DNA from: Tamarix chinensis
Lineage: Eukaryota > Streptophyta > Magnoliopsida > Caryophyllales > Tamaricaceae
Direction of reading: 5' to 3'
Assembly (NCBI GenBank): GCA_030549775.1
Contig: CM060181.1
Location: 51,466,218 to 51,530,217, forward strand
Length of the DNA stretch: 64,000 bases
Positions 46,801 through 57,730 of the stretch are shown piece by piece (position 1 is the stretch's first letter; each line of letters opens with the position of its first letter). The translations under genes and the position numbers were made by a program. Below the pieces are notes generated by a model. The model did not search any database, was not told the DNA's origin, and was given only the letters and a program-made list of their open reading frames with translations.

Positions 46801-49800
46801 CCAAAATATGTTTGCCTGATGTTTGTTGAGGGATGGATACCCCAATATTATATTATATGCTGAAGGGCAAGCAACAATCACAAAATCTATTTTGATGCTC
46901 GCCAAAGCCCTTGGCTGACTATTCATCATAGTAGGGTCTATCATTTTCTTTGATTTTATGATATTACTTGCTAACCCAACCAGAGGTGAAACTTATAAGC
47001 AATTCCAATTACATATACGTGTCCTCAAAGATAACATCAACAAAACTTATAATATCTACTAGGACCCTTTTTATCATGTAATTGGAAAACTGAACGTTGA
47101 TAACCAAGGAGTCGTGATAATGTTCCACCATACTTTGCCTTTCATTTTTTGTTGTGAAATTGACTTCCCATTCGTCCGTTCTTGCCCTCTTTTTTGTTTT
47201 ATGGAAGTTAGTTATTCTATTGTATGCCTTTAGGGTTGAATTACTGGCTTTTGCTAAGGAATCTCCCCCGAACAATCGTATGAATAATCTTTTGTGGTTC
47301 TTTACTCTAAGGCAGGTATCAAAACAACGGTCGTGATTGCAGCTGTAGTCACGGTGTCACGAACAATATTTTATATGTCGTAGTTATCATAATTTGATTT
47401 ATTTATTTATTTTTACAGCAAATATCGGCAAAATATCAGCAAATATTAATCAATAATTGATAAATCGCTGATAAATATACCGTCACATATTGCCAATTTT
47501 GGTCGACCTAAAATTTTGATTAATAGTGATTGATATTGCGTTTCAGGATAGATATTTAATTGTATGCTCCGAGGAGGCAGAGAAAACATTCGAGTGGCAT
47601 TTGTTTCTTCTCTGGCTGCGGTTGTATTTGTGTATGACTTCAAATGACCTTTGTGTACTAGCATTTCTACAATCACACTTTTTTGTAGTGTGTCCAATAT
47701 GTTCATGATATGCGCCCCACCTGTTGGGATTTCTGTAGTTTGTGTGTTCTTAAGGGAATGGGCCTCATAAATATTTGTTGGCCATTTTTGATGTTAGATA
47801 TGTGAGACCACCAACGAAGTGTATTTATTATATCTAAAAGACGTACCGCTGTTAGGCAATTAGGTTTGCCGCTGGTCTAAGATCCTCTCAGTCTCTTTCT
47901 TGTCTACACATCTCCTTATCCATTTTTGGTTTCAACATTGAAGGTGCCTTCACTCTTCTACCTGTTGGCCACATAGCGTCATTCATTTCTTTAGCATCTA
48001 TCATCTCATGCACATTTTTTCTAAGATAAGTGTAAGAATTATGTTCCGTCAAGTATACATTCTCTGCTAGCTCTTTATTAGTTAATCCTTAAGGATGGAT
48101 GATCTAGCTATAGCATTGTTCAATTTATCAATCTTTCAGGCCTCATTGTCAAATCTATTAAAAAATGACTGAATTGAATCTGACAGTCTTTGTGAAAACC
48201 CCATTAATAAAGAGGAATCTTTTGAACCCTTTTGTCTGTTATCTGCCAATTGAGATCTATATTGTCCTCATGTTCTTTCATGGATTGCAGTGCCTTTTGA
48301 ACCCTTTTGTCTGTTATCTTATTAATCAAATCCTCTTCATCTCTCTTGGTCTGTCAGCCTTCTTGTCTTAGTTTTTTTTTGTTTGGGTGTATTTTATCCC
48401 CATGTTTGTCGGCCCATTGACTTTGGCTTTGACGCCTTTCACGTCACCCGTCTCAGAGTGCTAAGGGACTTTGCAGTCTATCACTTCTACTTGCTTCGGA
48501 CATCTTTTATTGACTTTGTATGTTCCTCTTGCAAGATGGCGTTGCGGAGTCTTGTTTTTGGTTCTCTTTCTGGAAGATCATGAGTCTCATCCAAGGTTTC
48601 TTGAAGAGTAGGTTGTTGAGGCAGAATGTACTGAAGTTGGTCTGAAAGATGAGGTAACCTTTTGAGGGTGTGGGTAAGATGATCCAGCATGTCTGATATC
48701 ATTTCTTTAATAGAAGCGCGAAACTCAGGTGTTAGCAGCCTAGAGCTGAGTAATAGTGACTAAATGTTCTTTAGGAATATCACTAGTGTTTGGATCAAAT
48801 CGATGAGGAGGTTGAGTGGGACAGAGCTTTTTGTCATAGACGGTGCCTGTTGTTAAGTGTTTTGTTAACTGAAGGGTTATTAAAGAATCAATGTTAGTAG
48901 AATACTGGGGAAAATAGGGAGGTGAAAGGAGAGTAAAAATAGAAAAGATGTTTTATGATTTCTTATGTCTCAAAATGAATGCAAGACCCTATATATATAG
49001 GAGTAAAATGAGGAAAAAGAAGAAAGGGAAAATACCGTGGTCGAGGACAAGGAAATTGTCATGAATCTCATATAGTGAATCAATCCAGAAAGGAAGCTTT
49101 ATGGCCTAACAATTTGAGGCCAGTCCAAGACTAGGGCTGATTGAGGCATATTCGGGAACAACTTAAGCCGATCCTTGTCCTTTGGGCCCCTATTCAAGGG
49201 CTACCCATATCACCCTATATTCAAACCAGAAAAAAATGGTTTTTATTTTAACTAAAAAATTATACCCTAGTGGACCACAAGGACATACATAGGATCCTTT
49301 ACTGTACAATCTTCACCCAGACAGATGCAAATGCTTCAGGAGTCGGGACATAAATTTTCATTAGCAACATGGTTTCTGGAAATGATGTGATAATGTTTAG
49401 TTCCACCTTTCTAATAGGCTGAATTCCATATAGTTAAAGAACTATAACGAACCTATTAGTTTAGATTGCAGTAAATAACATGTAGTTTTCTAAACATCTT
49501 TATTATCGGTTTTCAACAGAAACAGAAGATCAAGCTGTCAGAGAGAAACTGAATAGTGTTTTTTTGGGCCGTGATAGAAAAATGAAGTATGTGTTATTTG
49601 GCTGGTTTTGAATCCATGACCGCTAAATGATACTTGTTCACTAAATCAATGGAATATTTGTCGGTATCTTTCCAAACCAGCTTTCTTATACTGGGTAAAA
49701 AATAGGATTGGACAGTCTGGTCAAAATATAGATGAAATTGTGATGTGTTTAAAATATAATTATGCCTATTTTATATCTTCTCCATTTTCTTAACTGGATT

Positions 49801-51958
49801 GGATATGTTTTTTGTACATCAGATTGCAATGGATGTTGGATTGGTTTCTTGGAAGCAGTTATCTTGTCGAGTCCTATTGGACATTCTTTTTTACATCAGA
49901 TTTGAATGGATATTGAATTGGATTATCAGAAATTTTTTTATTTTGCACAGCCTGAATCAGTCATATTGGATGGATTGTTCATTGTGCAATTCCAAGCTGG
50001 ACTTGGCTGCTTATTAGCAGTTCTGTATAAATTAATTTCTTTCTGCGGAATAGCCTCTGTTCCATGAGCTAGAAGTGTCTAATTTGTGATGAAGTGTGAA
50101 GTATGAAGTATGTCAGAGGCATTAATGTATGAGAAAGGGGGAGATACTTGTTGAATTGGTGGAAAGATTGCAGTGAAGCAATGCTAATTTTGGACATATG
50201 AATTATTGGCCTGCGTGTGTGTTAGATTTGAGACTCTACTTTGCAAGTGTACGTAATCAGCACATGCTTTCACATTTTCTGAATTCGACATTGTTTGATT
50301 TATTTCATATATTTATTTTATATATAAGATAGAATATTTTTGTGTACTTTCTTAGGTGAATTTCTAGTTTCATGTCTTAACAACACACTAACCTGCCCCA
50401 GATTGACATCTTCCTTTGGATAATGACTGCTGTCTACCATTTCATAGATATGATGCAAATATTCCACCATTCCAGATCTGGTCATATTTGCACTTAGTTT
50501 GCTACCTTATGGGAAAAGCTCTGCTAATGTTCCGTGGCCTTGTTTTTTAGCTCTTTTTGAGTACACTATGTTGCAGTTTTCCACTAGCTTTAAGATTCTT
50601 GCTTATCCGAAGGTGCCAAGTTACTAATGACCCTGTTTATGACTATTGATGACTCAATTTTTTGTGCTTGGTTAACACTGAGGGCGTGTTTTCTCAATAT
50701 ATTTGCAGAGCCTTCTTGTAGACCTACCAATAGAAATTGCTTCTGCACCACAGAAAATCCTGGATAGTAGCGGAGGTGATGCTGAGGACTCTAAGAGCTT
50801 GTCTGGTACTCAAAAATGGCCTCTGGTAGCAGCTGTGGGTGAAAACCAGTGTTATTCAGGACTGTCTGATGATAAACAGTTTTTCAATCTGCCTTCGCAA
50901 CCTGAGCTGGATGCAGATACAGGGAAGACTCAATATTCTATTGATCCAAACAATATTGTGAGCCACAATTCCACCTGTATTATGCCTGGTCAGAGTCTGG
51001 ATGTTGTTGACAACAGTTCACAGGCTATTGATAGTGGTCCATGTGGTGATGGGTTCTTCCTTGAAGCCAATGATCTATCACCAGCTACTGACAACAATCC
51101 CCCTAATTTTAGCGACACATTTGATGATCTCCTTGGTTTTGCGGACCAAGAAGAGAATATTGAACAATATTTCAATTTTGATACTCTTGAGCCTATTATG
51201 GGCATTGATTTCAATTTCGCTGATGATGCATTGTGTAACAAGGAGGTATAGCCATGCCCCACGTATCTGTTAATTCTTGCATATCATTGCTGATTTCACA
51301 GTATTGACGTGATATTCTTCGTCTGCAGTATCTGTATAATGGAGCAGAGCTCATGCCTCAAGCAAGCCAACAACTTCCTACAGCATCCTCCGGCAATGAT
51401 GCATCATCTTCAAAGCCAGTGGCGGAGGTTCCTGAATCTGAGTCTGGTAAGAAGATGATGTCGACATGTTTCTTTGCTTCAGCTACTGTTTTCATCATCC
51501 TCTTTCTTGTGCATTCTAGTGATATTTACATGGGTATAATGTATATTCTTTCGTGGTATGTTGCAGAACTTGAATATCCGTTTATCAACCGTGTATTGGG
51601 CAACATTCCTGCTCCTCCTGCATTTGCTGCAGAGTTCCCAACCAAGGATTTGGCGGCTCGGCTAAATGCTGCATCAGATACAATTCGTGTTACTGCCGGT
51701 ATGGTCAGAATACGGAACACCACGGCAAATGGAAATGGAACACGATGGTCTTTGAGTAAGGACGGGAAGGTCAATGTTGTTCTTTCATTCAATGTTCCTG
51801 AAAGCGTCGTCGGTCCTGTTGGCCTGGATCATCTTTCTGGCATGCTGTCGGGCAAGGTGGCATCCACAGTTGCGCGGGGCTGGTTCGGCTTTTTCTTCTT
51901 TTTGGTCCTAGTCCTGGCGATCAGTGTCAAAATGGGCACCTGTATCTATGCCAAGTAA
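34818..51958 (+). CDS. NAC053/NAC078-like: Membrane-tethered NAC transcription factor, NAC053/NAC078 (NTL) group
   Basis: This encodes a plant-specific NAC transcription factor held at a membrane by a C-terminal anchor and released to the nucleus by proteolysis. In Arabidopsis, NAC053 and NAC078 act in stress responses and proteasome-gene activation. Exons: 34818-34995, 35411-35688, 35792-35965, 50709-51245, 51329-51446 and 51567-51958. All are GT-AG and in frame, giving 558 aa. The NAC domain covers about residues 14-165: [18 protein letters not shown] (A), [13 protein letters not shown] (B), EWYFFS...[16 protein letters not shown] (C), [18 protein letters not shown] with NWVMHEYRL (D), [11 protein letters not shown] (E). 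[20 protein letters not shown] follows, typical of this subgroup. Exon 4 is acidic and rich in Ser, Asp and Asn, as expected of an activation region. Residues 533-558 form the anchor ([15 protein letters not shown] core). Nothing in the CDS is broken, but intron 3 is 14.7 kb. A splice form stopping in intron 3 would lack the anchor. Confidence 0.95.
37748..38144 (-). repeat. 3' LTR of Tat element 1
   Basis: At 397 bp it aligns along its length with 48858-49212. Shared blocks include GAATCAGTGTTAGTAGAATG, TAGAAAGGAAGCTTTATGG and GATCCTTGTCCT. On the minus strand it starts TGATATAGG. Compared with the 5' LTR and with 28234-28585 it lacks the CCCTATATATATAG block (present near 48985-49001), so its TATA region is deleted. 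Confidence 0.85.
38200..38520. repeat. Degenerate tandem repeats beside the 3' LTR
   Basis: About seven imperfect copies of a unit containing GGACAAACTTATACATTAA occur at 30-60 bp spacing between 38225 and 38520 (for example near 38313, 38352, 38384, 38470). Tat-lineage elements are known for variable tandem repeats in this 3' untranslated position. Confidence 0.7.
38694..38956. mobile_element. CAAGCAATAAAA MITE, copy 1
   Basis: This 263-bp element starts CAAGCAATAAAACCGC and ends GATATTTAATCGTATG (reverse complement CATACGATTAAATATC). The ends form imperfect terminal inverted repeats. Direct repeats CCTCATCC (38686-38693) and CCTCACCC (38957-38964) flank it, 7 of 8 matching. It is non-coding. 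The 8-bp duplication and CA/TG ends suggest hAT mobilisation. Confidence 0.85.
41331..42870 (+). repeat. Tandem duplication of about 0.6 kb within the coiled-coil ORF
   Basis: Copy 1 (41331-42280, about 606 bp without MITE copy 2 and one target duplicate) and copy 2 (42281-42870, 590 bp) share ordered blocks: AATATAAAAAACTTCA, GAGCTAGTAG, GAAGAGTACTC, AAAAAAGAAAAG, GCTAATAACTCTCT and GCATTGAGAGGG. Copy 1 carries the MITE and copy 2 does not, so the duplication predates the MITE insertion, or the MITE was lost cleanly from copy 2. Confidence 0.85.
41529..41864. mobile_element. CAAGCAATAAAA MITE, copy 2 (best preserved)
   Basis: This 336-bp element starts CATACAATTAAATATCGG and ends GCGATTTTATTGCTTG. 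It is thus inverted relative to the other copies. It is flanked by a perfect 8-bp duplication GTTGAAGG (41521-41528 and 41865-41872). The interior is rich in CGATA, TATCGG and CGCAACCGC units. It keeps many more CpG sites than the other copies, consistent with a younger insertion. Confidence 0.9.
43979..45288 (-). pseudogene. Tat element 1 integrase (degenerate)
   Basis: The integrase that would insert the cDNA copy is recognisable in two pieces. The upstream piece (45288-44983) has [10 protein letters not shown] and the catalytic-core start [15 protein letters not shown]. The C-terminal piece (44245-43979) has [14 protein letters not shown] followed by [15 protein letters not shown], typical of Tat-lineage integrases. 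Between them the frame is broken and MITE copy 3 (44280-44485) is inserted. Confidence 0.75.
44280..44485. mobile_element. CAAGCAATAAAA MITE, copy 3
   Basis: This 206-bp copy, shorter than the others, starts CAGGCAATAAAAC and ends ATTTAATTGTATG. Direct repeats CTTGCTCG (44272-44279) and CTTGCTTG (44486-44493) flank it, 7 of 8 matching. It interrupts the integrase relic of Tat element 1. Confidence 0.85.
45550..46440 (-). pseudogene. Tat element 1 reverse transcriptase and RNase H (degenerate)
   Basis: Minus-strand translation gives the RT motifs [14 protein letters not shown] (about 46291-46250) and [10 protein letters not shown] (about 46046-46017, with the catalytic YVDD intact). RNase H-like [18 protein letters not shown] and [12 protein letters not shown] follow (about 45655-45550). 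Internal stops and frameshifts prevent a full protein. Confidence 0.8.
47009..47275 (-). pseudogene. Tat element 1 protease fragment
   Basis: The open piece reads [20 protein letters not shown] then [15 protein letters not shown]. This matches the layout of Tat-lineage aspartic proteases, in which a D-x-G-[ST] active site follows RVLV. Here it is D-I-I-S, so the catalytic glycine is lost. Confidence 0.7.
47313..47566. mobile_element. CAAGCAATAAAA MITE, copy 4
   Basis: This 254-bp copy starts CAGGTATCAAAAC and ends GATATTTAATTGTATG. Direct repeats CTCTAAGG (47305-47312) and CTCCGAGG (47567-47574) flank it, 6 of 8 matching. It separates gag from protease in Tat element 1. Confidence 0.8.
47575..48835 (-). 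pseudogene. Tat element 1 gag (degenerate)
   Basis: The N-terminal part (48702-48487 and upstream to the leader at 48835) aligns at nucleotide level with Tat element 2 (27900-28200). A mid-gag block (48230-47985) matches 27310-27050. The C-terminal zinc motif reads [12 protein letters not shown] (about 47712-47677), followed by [11 protein letters not shown]. It is broken by stops. Confidence 0.75.
48858..49212 (-). repeat. 5' LTR of Tat element 1
   Basis: At 355 bp it starts (minus) TGATATGGGTAGCCC and ends GTTAACAAAACA, next to the primer-binding segment. It keeps the CCTATATATATAGG TATA region (48985-49001 on the plus strand). It would drive transcription antisense to the NAC gene if active. 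Confidence 0.85.
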
Positions 51959-52440
51959 TAGATATTATCGGTGGCAATTGGCGCTGCTATATACGGTTAG
52001 AAAATATAAATGAACTTGAGAATAATGGTTTGTCAAGAATCATTGATAGTTATAACGATTTAGTCTTTTAAGTCTACAATCATTATTTTATTGATTGTGT
52101 GATGTCTATGGCGAACTTGGTATATCTAAGTTGTTGCTACATTAAGTGGATCAAATGCTGCAGATTTCCGTCTTCCCCTCATTACATGTATCAGTTTGCT
52201 TGCACTGGCACCTCTGTTTATGTATAACCGAGGCGGGTGTCGTATTAGTTATTGTCGTGATTAATTGTTGGTTGGCAGCTGGAGGCATCGCATCCTTGAG
52301 CTTTTTGTTTGTATGCGATAGTTTCTTATTTGATGCTTGTGAGAAAGGTTAAGTATTGCTCATATTAATGTCCGAAGATAACAAGTACTTGTTCCCCTGA
52401 ACATAATCGTCATACAGTATAAATAATGTTTTATTTCTTA
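51959..52440 (+). other. Presumed 3' UTR of the NAC gene
   Basis: The sequence after the stop codon is unique-looking and T-rich. AATAAT at about 52421 and AATATAATATGG around 52447 are possible polyadenylation-type signals. The true 3' end cannot be read from sequence. Confidence 0.45.
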
Positions 52441-52598
52441 ATGATTTGAATATAATATGGAAGATTCTGTCTTGCCCACGCTGTTGTATCAGGACGATTT
52501 TCAGGAAGGTGCACGGATGTGGTATATCTACCGGTGATAAGTAGAACTAGGCAAATATTAGAGGTTTGATTGTTCTGACCCAACTGTAATCTTTGTTT

Positions 52599-55500
52599 CT
52601 CATGGCCCGATGGGCCTTGTCCTAGACCCATGGAGAATAGCATGCTGTTTGATCATTTTTTGGTTGTGAGGAGATGGAGAAAGGATGATGCATGTAGGAT
52701 AAGGCATACATGGGTGGAGATTAGAGGTATCCCTCCGATTGCGTGGAAGGAAGAGTTCCTGTATATTCTTGCACAACCTCGGGGAAGATGGGTGTGTTGG
52801 GAGGAAGAAGGGGATTACAGGCTTTCTATGGAGGCAACTAGGATCTTGGTCAACACTTTTCGTTTGGAGGACATTTAGGAGAGGGTTGAGGTGTAGATTG
52901 GAGGGACGAAAGTAGTGGTGGTAGCTCAAGAAATCAACAAATGTTACATTCCATGACAGCCATGCAAAGAGACCAGAGATAAAAGTTAGTCGGAGTTTTT
53001 ATCGTCCGATGAAGCAGACAATCAGACTCCCACGCAGATGGTGTGGCACCTTTATCGAGAAAAGGTCACCTGCAGGAGTAGGGCTTTAAGGAGTTAGAAG
53101 CTTTGGTTTCCACAAAAAGAGAGAATAGGGAAGAGGAAGAGTCATCAATGCAGGAGACGTGGGGAGAGGAAGAGTCGTCAATGTAGGAGGTGTGGGGAGA
53201 GGAAAAGACCATAATGGATGTGGGTATTCCAAGAACTTCGGAACTAGGGGAAAAGATGACAGCCGGCTTTTTGTTGGAGCCGTTTTGTCAAATAATGCTT
53301 TGAGTGCTCTTGAGAAGGAGGCAGACGAGACGAGGAGTTTTGATTCCTTGGACACGAGAGTAACAATAGTGTTGCACGATTTGGAGGGGGAGGCTTGGCT
53401 TGTAAGGCGTCTGTTGAGTCATGACATTTCCAAGACAAAAGGACGGGAGTGTTTGGAAGGAGCTGATTATAGCGGGCAATCGGATGGGTCGAAGGGAGAG
53501 GGTGTTCCTAAGACTATCGAGGAAGGTCCTCCGCTTGGGTTTGAGCATCAAACAGTAGTAAGAGTTGGTGAAGGCTGTTCGAGTGGCCGAAGGCTTCATC
53601 AAGAAGGAGAGTTGGAAAGAGCTTGGAGGAAGGAGATCACGAGGAGGCTTTAGAAACTTGGAAATTGGGGCGAGAGTTGGGATTGTCATCAAAAGAGGAG
53701 GGTGTTTGTGTGGAGAGATTAACCGAGTTAAGGAGGAGTCAAAGAATAAGTGGGAAAAGGCGTCTCTAGGTAAAATCGAGTTGAAGGGGATTTAAGGGTG
53801 TAGGGCTCCTGATATGATTATAATTAGTTGGAATGTCAGGGGGATTGGAGCTTCAGGTAAGCTATCTAGCATTCAATCTTTTGTAGTAAGAGAAAAGCCA
53901 TGGATTCTTGGTTTGGTTGAAACGAAGCATCACTCCATATTGGAGGCATAGAGGAATAGCATTTGGCGTAATGGGTTGATAGAGTGGAGAGATTTCCTAG
54001 TGCAAGGTAGAACAGGGGGTCTGAGTATTGGTTGGGATGCCTAATTTTTCAGGGTCAGGAATTCCAAAATCTATAATCGGTGGATCTTGCTTAAAGGTAT
54101 AATGCCTTCCCTTTCTTTTGGTCTACTGCTTCCCTGGACCAAGAGAAAGAAGGGGTCTTTTGTTTTGCTCCATTGCTTATAATGGGAGATTTTAATGAAG
54201 TTAGGTAACCAAGTGAGAGGCAAGGGGGTTCGGTAGAGAGTGGAAGCAGTAATTTTTTCAATGAGTGGATTGATTGGATGGGTCTCATTGATGTGGTTCC
54301 CGAGAATGTGAAGTTCCCTTGTGGTTTTTGATTGATCCTTCTTGGTTATCATCTTTTTTGGCTCTAATTTGTATGGGTCTTGGGAGGTCTTTGTCTGATC
54401 ACACTCCTATCCGTCTTAGTTCTAAAAAGGTAGAGGAGGGTCATAAACCTTTCAAATCTTGGGATATGTGGTTTTTTCATCTGCAGTTTTGTAGATTCAT
54501 TAAGGAGTGCTGGACAAAGGTGGAGGGGGGCCTCATGTCATGATAAACTCAAGAACCTACTTAGGGAGTGGAATAAACAGGTGTTCGAAGACATTGATTG
54601 GAAGATCAAAACACTGGAGCAAGAATTGGAGAAGATGGATGTCTTTGGAGAGGTTGGGTCTTTAGGTGGAGTACATATGGCAAGGAGAGTAGCCCTTTAG
54701 AAACTATTATGGATGTAGCACAAGAGGAAAGAAGTGTAGTGGCTCCAAACCTCAAGAGTTAGGGGTTTCAAGGAAAAGGATAGGAATATCAAGTGTTTCC
54801 ACATAGTACCTTTCGTGAGAAAGAAGAGGGTTGTTATTAACAAGCTTATAGAGAAAGACCAGGTGATCTTAGAACCGGATAGGATAAAGGGCTTAATCAT
54901 CTCCTACTTCAAAGGTCTTTATAAGGATCCGGATCTTTCGGAAATCAAGATCTTATCCGAGGGTTTTCACAGGCTTATAGTAGAACAAAGTAGGATGTTG
55001 GAAAGCCTGCCACATAGAGAGGAATTTCAAAATTTGGTTTGGGCGTGTGAGCCTCTAAAAGCACCAGGGTATGATGGTTATCATATGGGGTTCACTCGCA
55101 AGATGTGGGGCATTATAGGGACAAGCTTACAGATTCTGTACTTGAGTTCTTTAGTTCTACTCGCTTGCCACATGTGCTTAATACCACGTTAATCACCTTG
55201 ATTCCCAAAATAGAAAATCCGATGGAGGTCAGCCATTTCAGACCAATAAGTTTGATAGGGTGTATCTATAAGGTGATATTGAAGATCTTGGAAAATAGGC
55301 TGAAACAAGTTGTAGATAGTTTGGTTAGTGGCTCTCAATCAACTTTCATTGAGGATAGAAGTATTTTGGATGGAGCTTTGGTCGCCAACGAGATGGTGCA
55401 ATGGTTGAAGAAGAAGAAGGGATTGAGAGGATTGATGTTTAAGCTCGATTTCCAGAAAGATTATGACAACATAAGATGGGATTTCGTGGATAACATTTTG

Positions 55501-57130
55501 GGGATAATGGGCTTTGGTAGGGTTTGGAGAGGGTGGTTTAAGGAGTGTCTATTAATAGCTAGTATTTCGGTTTTGGTGAATGGTTTTCCCACCCCCTTTC
55601 AAGATGAAACGAGGTCTCAGGCAAGGGGACCCCATGTCTCCCTATGGGGGCTAACCCGAGGAATTAACAGACATGGAAACCAATGGTTGATAAGATTAAG
55701 CAGAGGTTGGTAGGGTGGAAGGCAAAGACATTATCCAGAGCAGGGAGACTGGTGCTGATCAAGAGTGTTTTTAATAGCCTGCCGATGTACTACATGGGCC
55801 TTCTCAAAATGTCAAAAGGAGTGGAAAGGGAGATCATAAACATCCAAAGGAATTTCTTTTGGGCCAAAAGTGGGGATCGGAGGAATTTGCCACTAGTGAG
55901 CTGGAGTGTGATTCAAAAACCTAGAGGCTTGGGTGGTCTAGGGGTTGAGGATTTAATCATGAGGAATAACGCGCTTTTGTTCAAATGGTGATGGAGGTTT
56001 TATACAATTGAGGGGTCTTCTTAGCAGTAGGTCATCTCGTCTATTTACATCGGTAATCATTTCGGAAGGCTAGAGATACCAAAGTAGAGTAAAGGCAGGA
56101 CACTTTGGGTTGATATTGTAGAGCAGGGAAAGAGGAACCATGTCTTAATGTTGGGTATAAGGATTATCTTGGGATATGGCAGAAGAGTCAGGTTCTGGTA
56201 TGATTAGTGGCTGGAACAGGGTATATTGAAGAGTTTTTTTCCTAAGTTGTTCATGGTATTTGATCAACAAGGAGACAAAATAGTGGATATGGGTTTCTGG
56301 GATGGTGTGATATGGCAGTGGAACTTGATGTGGTGTTGAAGACTTTTTAGTTGGGAGGAAGAGTAGGTGGAGCAGCTGGGCAGATTGATTATGTAACATA
56401 TCCCAAAAAAAGATAGGTGAGATTTGATTAGTTGGGCATTCGCCAATAAGGGATTTTTTTTTCCAGTTAAGTCCTTCTGTGAGATATCTAATCAATTGAT
56501 TGTTGGGGATGGAGGAGGAAGAAAGGAATACAATAGAGTTTGGATCGGAATTGCACCACCAATGATTGAACTCATTACATGGTTTTTCATTCAATAGAGA
56601 CTTAACACCAAATAGAAGCTAAATAGGCTCCATCTTCTTGACATAAGGGAGTTAGGGTTCCCTTTCTTCAAAATTGAGCAGGAGTCAATAGATCACGTGT
56701 TCCTTCACTGTTCAAAGATGGGTAGGATCTAGTATGAGATTTACGATTGGATTGGGTGCACTTGTGTAATACTGAGATCTACCATTGATAATGCCCTTAC
56801 TTAGCTGGGAGGCAAAATGAGGGGTTTAAGGGAGAATATTTGGAACACAAAGTTTTTTTTTACAATAATGGGTATCATTTGGGAATTCAGAAACAAGTTA
56901 GTTTTTGAGAATCAATAAGTTTGTGTTCATTGGATGAATATTGTAGCTAAAATGAGGATAGGGTTTTGGATCAAGAATAGCCGAGAGGTTTTTGATTATA
57001 GAATAGATGAGACGGTTCACAATGTGCAGGCCTCTTCTGAGTTGTAGGAGTTTTCCTATGTTTTTCCATCCCTCTTGTTTTCCTTGTGGTCTTTAGTAAT
57101 GGCTTGTCATTCCAACTATAAAAAAAAACT
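52599..57130 (+). mobile_element. LINE (L1-like), copy C, near full length but with catalytic RT deleted
   Basis: The order is that of plant L1-like elements. ORF1-like sequence (52630-53800) has a DUF4283-type segment (TWVEIRGIPPIAWKEEFLYI). The endonuclease starts at 53815 (IIISWNVRGIGASGKL). RT (54815-55660) has RPISLIGCIYKVILKILENR and FKLDFQKDYDNIRWDF, then KRGLRQGDPMSP at about 55613-55648. The sequence then jumps to the post-RT block (LSRAGRLVLIKSVFNSLPMY, 55683-55991), so the part that should hold the FADD catalytic box is missing. A zf-RVT end (QESIDHVFLHCSKMGRI, about 56680-56730) follows. A short A run ends at 57130. TGTAATCTTTGTTT (52585-52598) and TGTAGTTTTTGTTT (57131-57144) may be the target-site duplication (12 of 14). 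Confidence 0.88.
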
Positions 57131-57144
57131 TGTAGTTTTTGTTT

Positions 57145-57608
57145 TCTTTCTTTCTATATTTACCACTTTCTCTCTCCTCCCTTGTCTCTATTCACAAGCC
57201 AATAACATTTAAGCACCACCGCAACAACATCTAAGGCTCAGGTGAGTAGTAGAGGTGACTACTACTCAATGACTATTTAAAAGCCATTATTTTCTTTTGG
57301 TCACATACATCAATTTTTATTTCACCATTTTCTAGAAATTCTCTCTTTCTCATTTAGCACATCACGCCACTGAAGTACGAAAATGGCATCCACGTGTTAT
57401 TTTTTATTCTAAAAACATTCCAAAAATGCTTTCCTTCTTGAAAATTTTTTAGTGTAGGCATCAGTATCAAAAACATTTAATTATTTTAAAAAATAATTAT
57501 TAATGGTTTTATATTAATTAATATAGGTAATATTTTTATGATTTTTTTATTTTTCTTTCTTAGTTTGCGAAGATTTGATATATTTATTTTAAAAATATAT
57601 AATGTGGG

Positions 57609-57651
<43 letters not shown>

Positions 57652-57730
57652 TATTTTTGGATTGGTTCCATATTGTATAGACAAGGTGAGGAATTCTTAT
57701 GGTGTATCTTGCTGTTTGAAAAGATGTATT
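57145..57730. other. Unassigned DNA with an (AC)n microsatellite
   Basis: An uninterrupted (AC)n array lies at 57612-57649 (about 19 units). The rest shows no gene or element terminus. Confidence 0.6.

Larger units (their letters stand above)
37748..49212 (-). mobile_element. Tat-type Ty3/gypsy retrotransposon 1, in antisense within the NAC intron
   Basis: This is an 11.5-kb element with two LTRs (5' LTR 48858-49212, 3' LTR 37748-38144), read on the minus strand. Next to the 5' LTR lies a Tat-type primer-binding/leader (GGCACCGTCTATGAC, 48849-48835). Gag, protease, RT, RNase H and integrase follow in order from 48830 to 43979. Beyond integrase, a 5.8-kb 3' region carries an antisense coiled-coil ORF and tandem repeats, then a purine-rich tract (AAAGAGAGTGA, about 38155-38145) before the 3' LTR. 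This long 3' region, and the gag and integrase types, indicate the Tat lineage. All ORFs are broken. Four MITEs have inserted. I could not identify a target-site duplication. Confidence 0.85.
35966..50708 (+). other. Intron 3 of the NAC gene (14.7 kb), flanking parts outside the transposon
   Basis: The donor is CAG|GTTTGT (35965/35966) and the acceptor TTTGCAG|AG (50708/50709); both reading phases are 0. Tat element 1 occupies 37748-49212. The remaining 35966-37747 and 49213-50708 (about 3.3 kb) are T-rich on the sense strand, as expected of plant introns, and show no recognisable gene. An open frame at 37456-37746 is unassigned. Without the element the intron would be about 3.3 kb. Confidence 0.85.
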
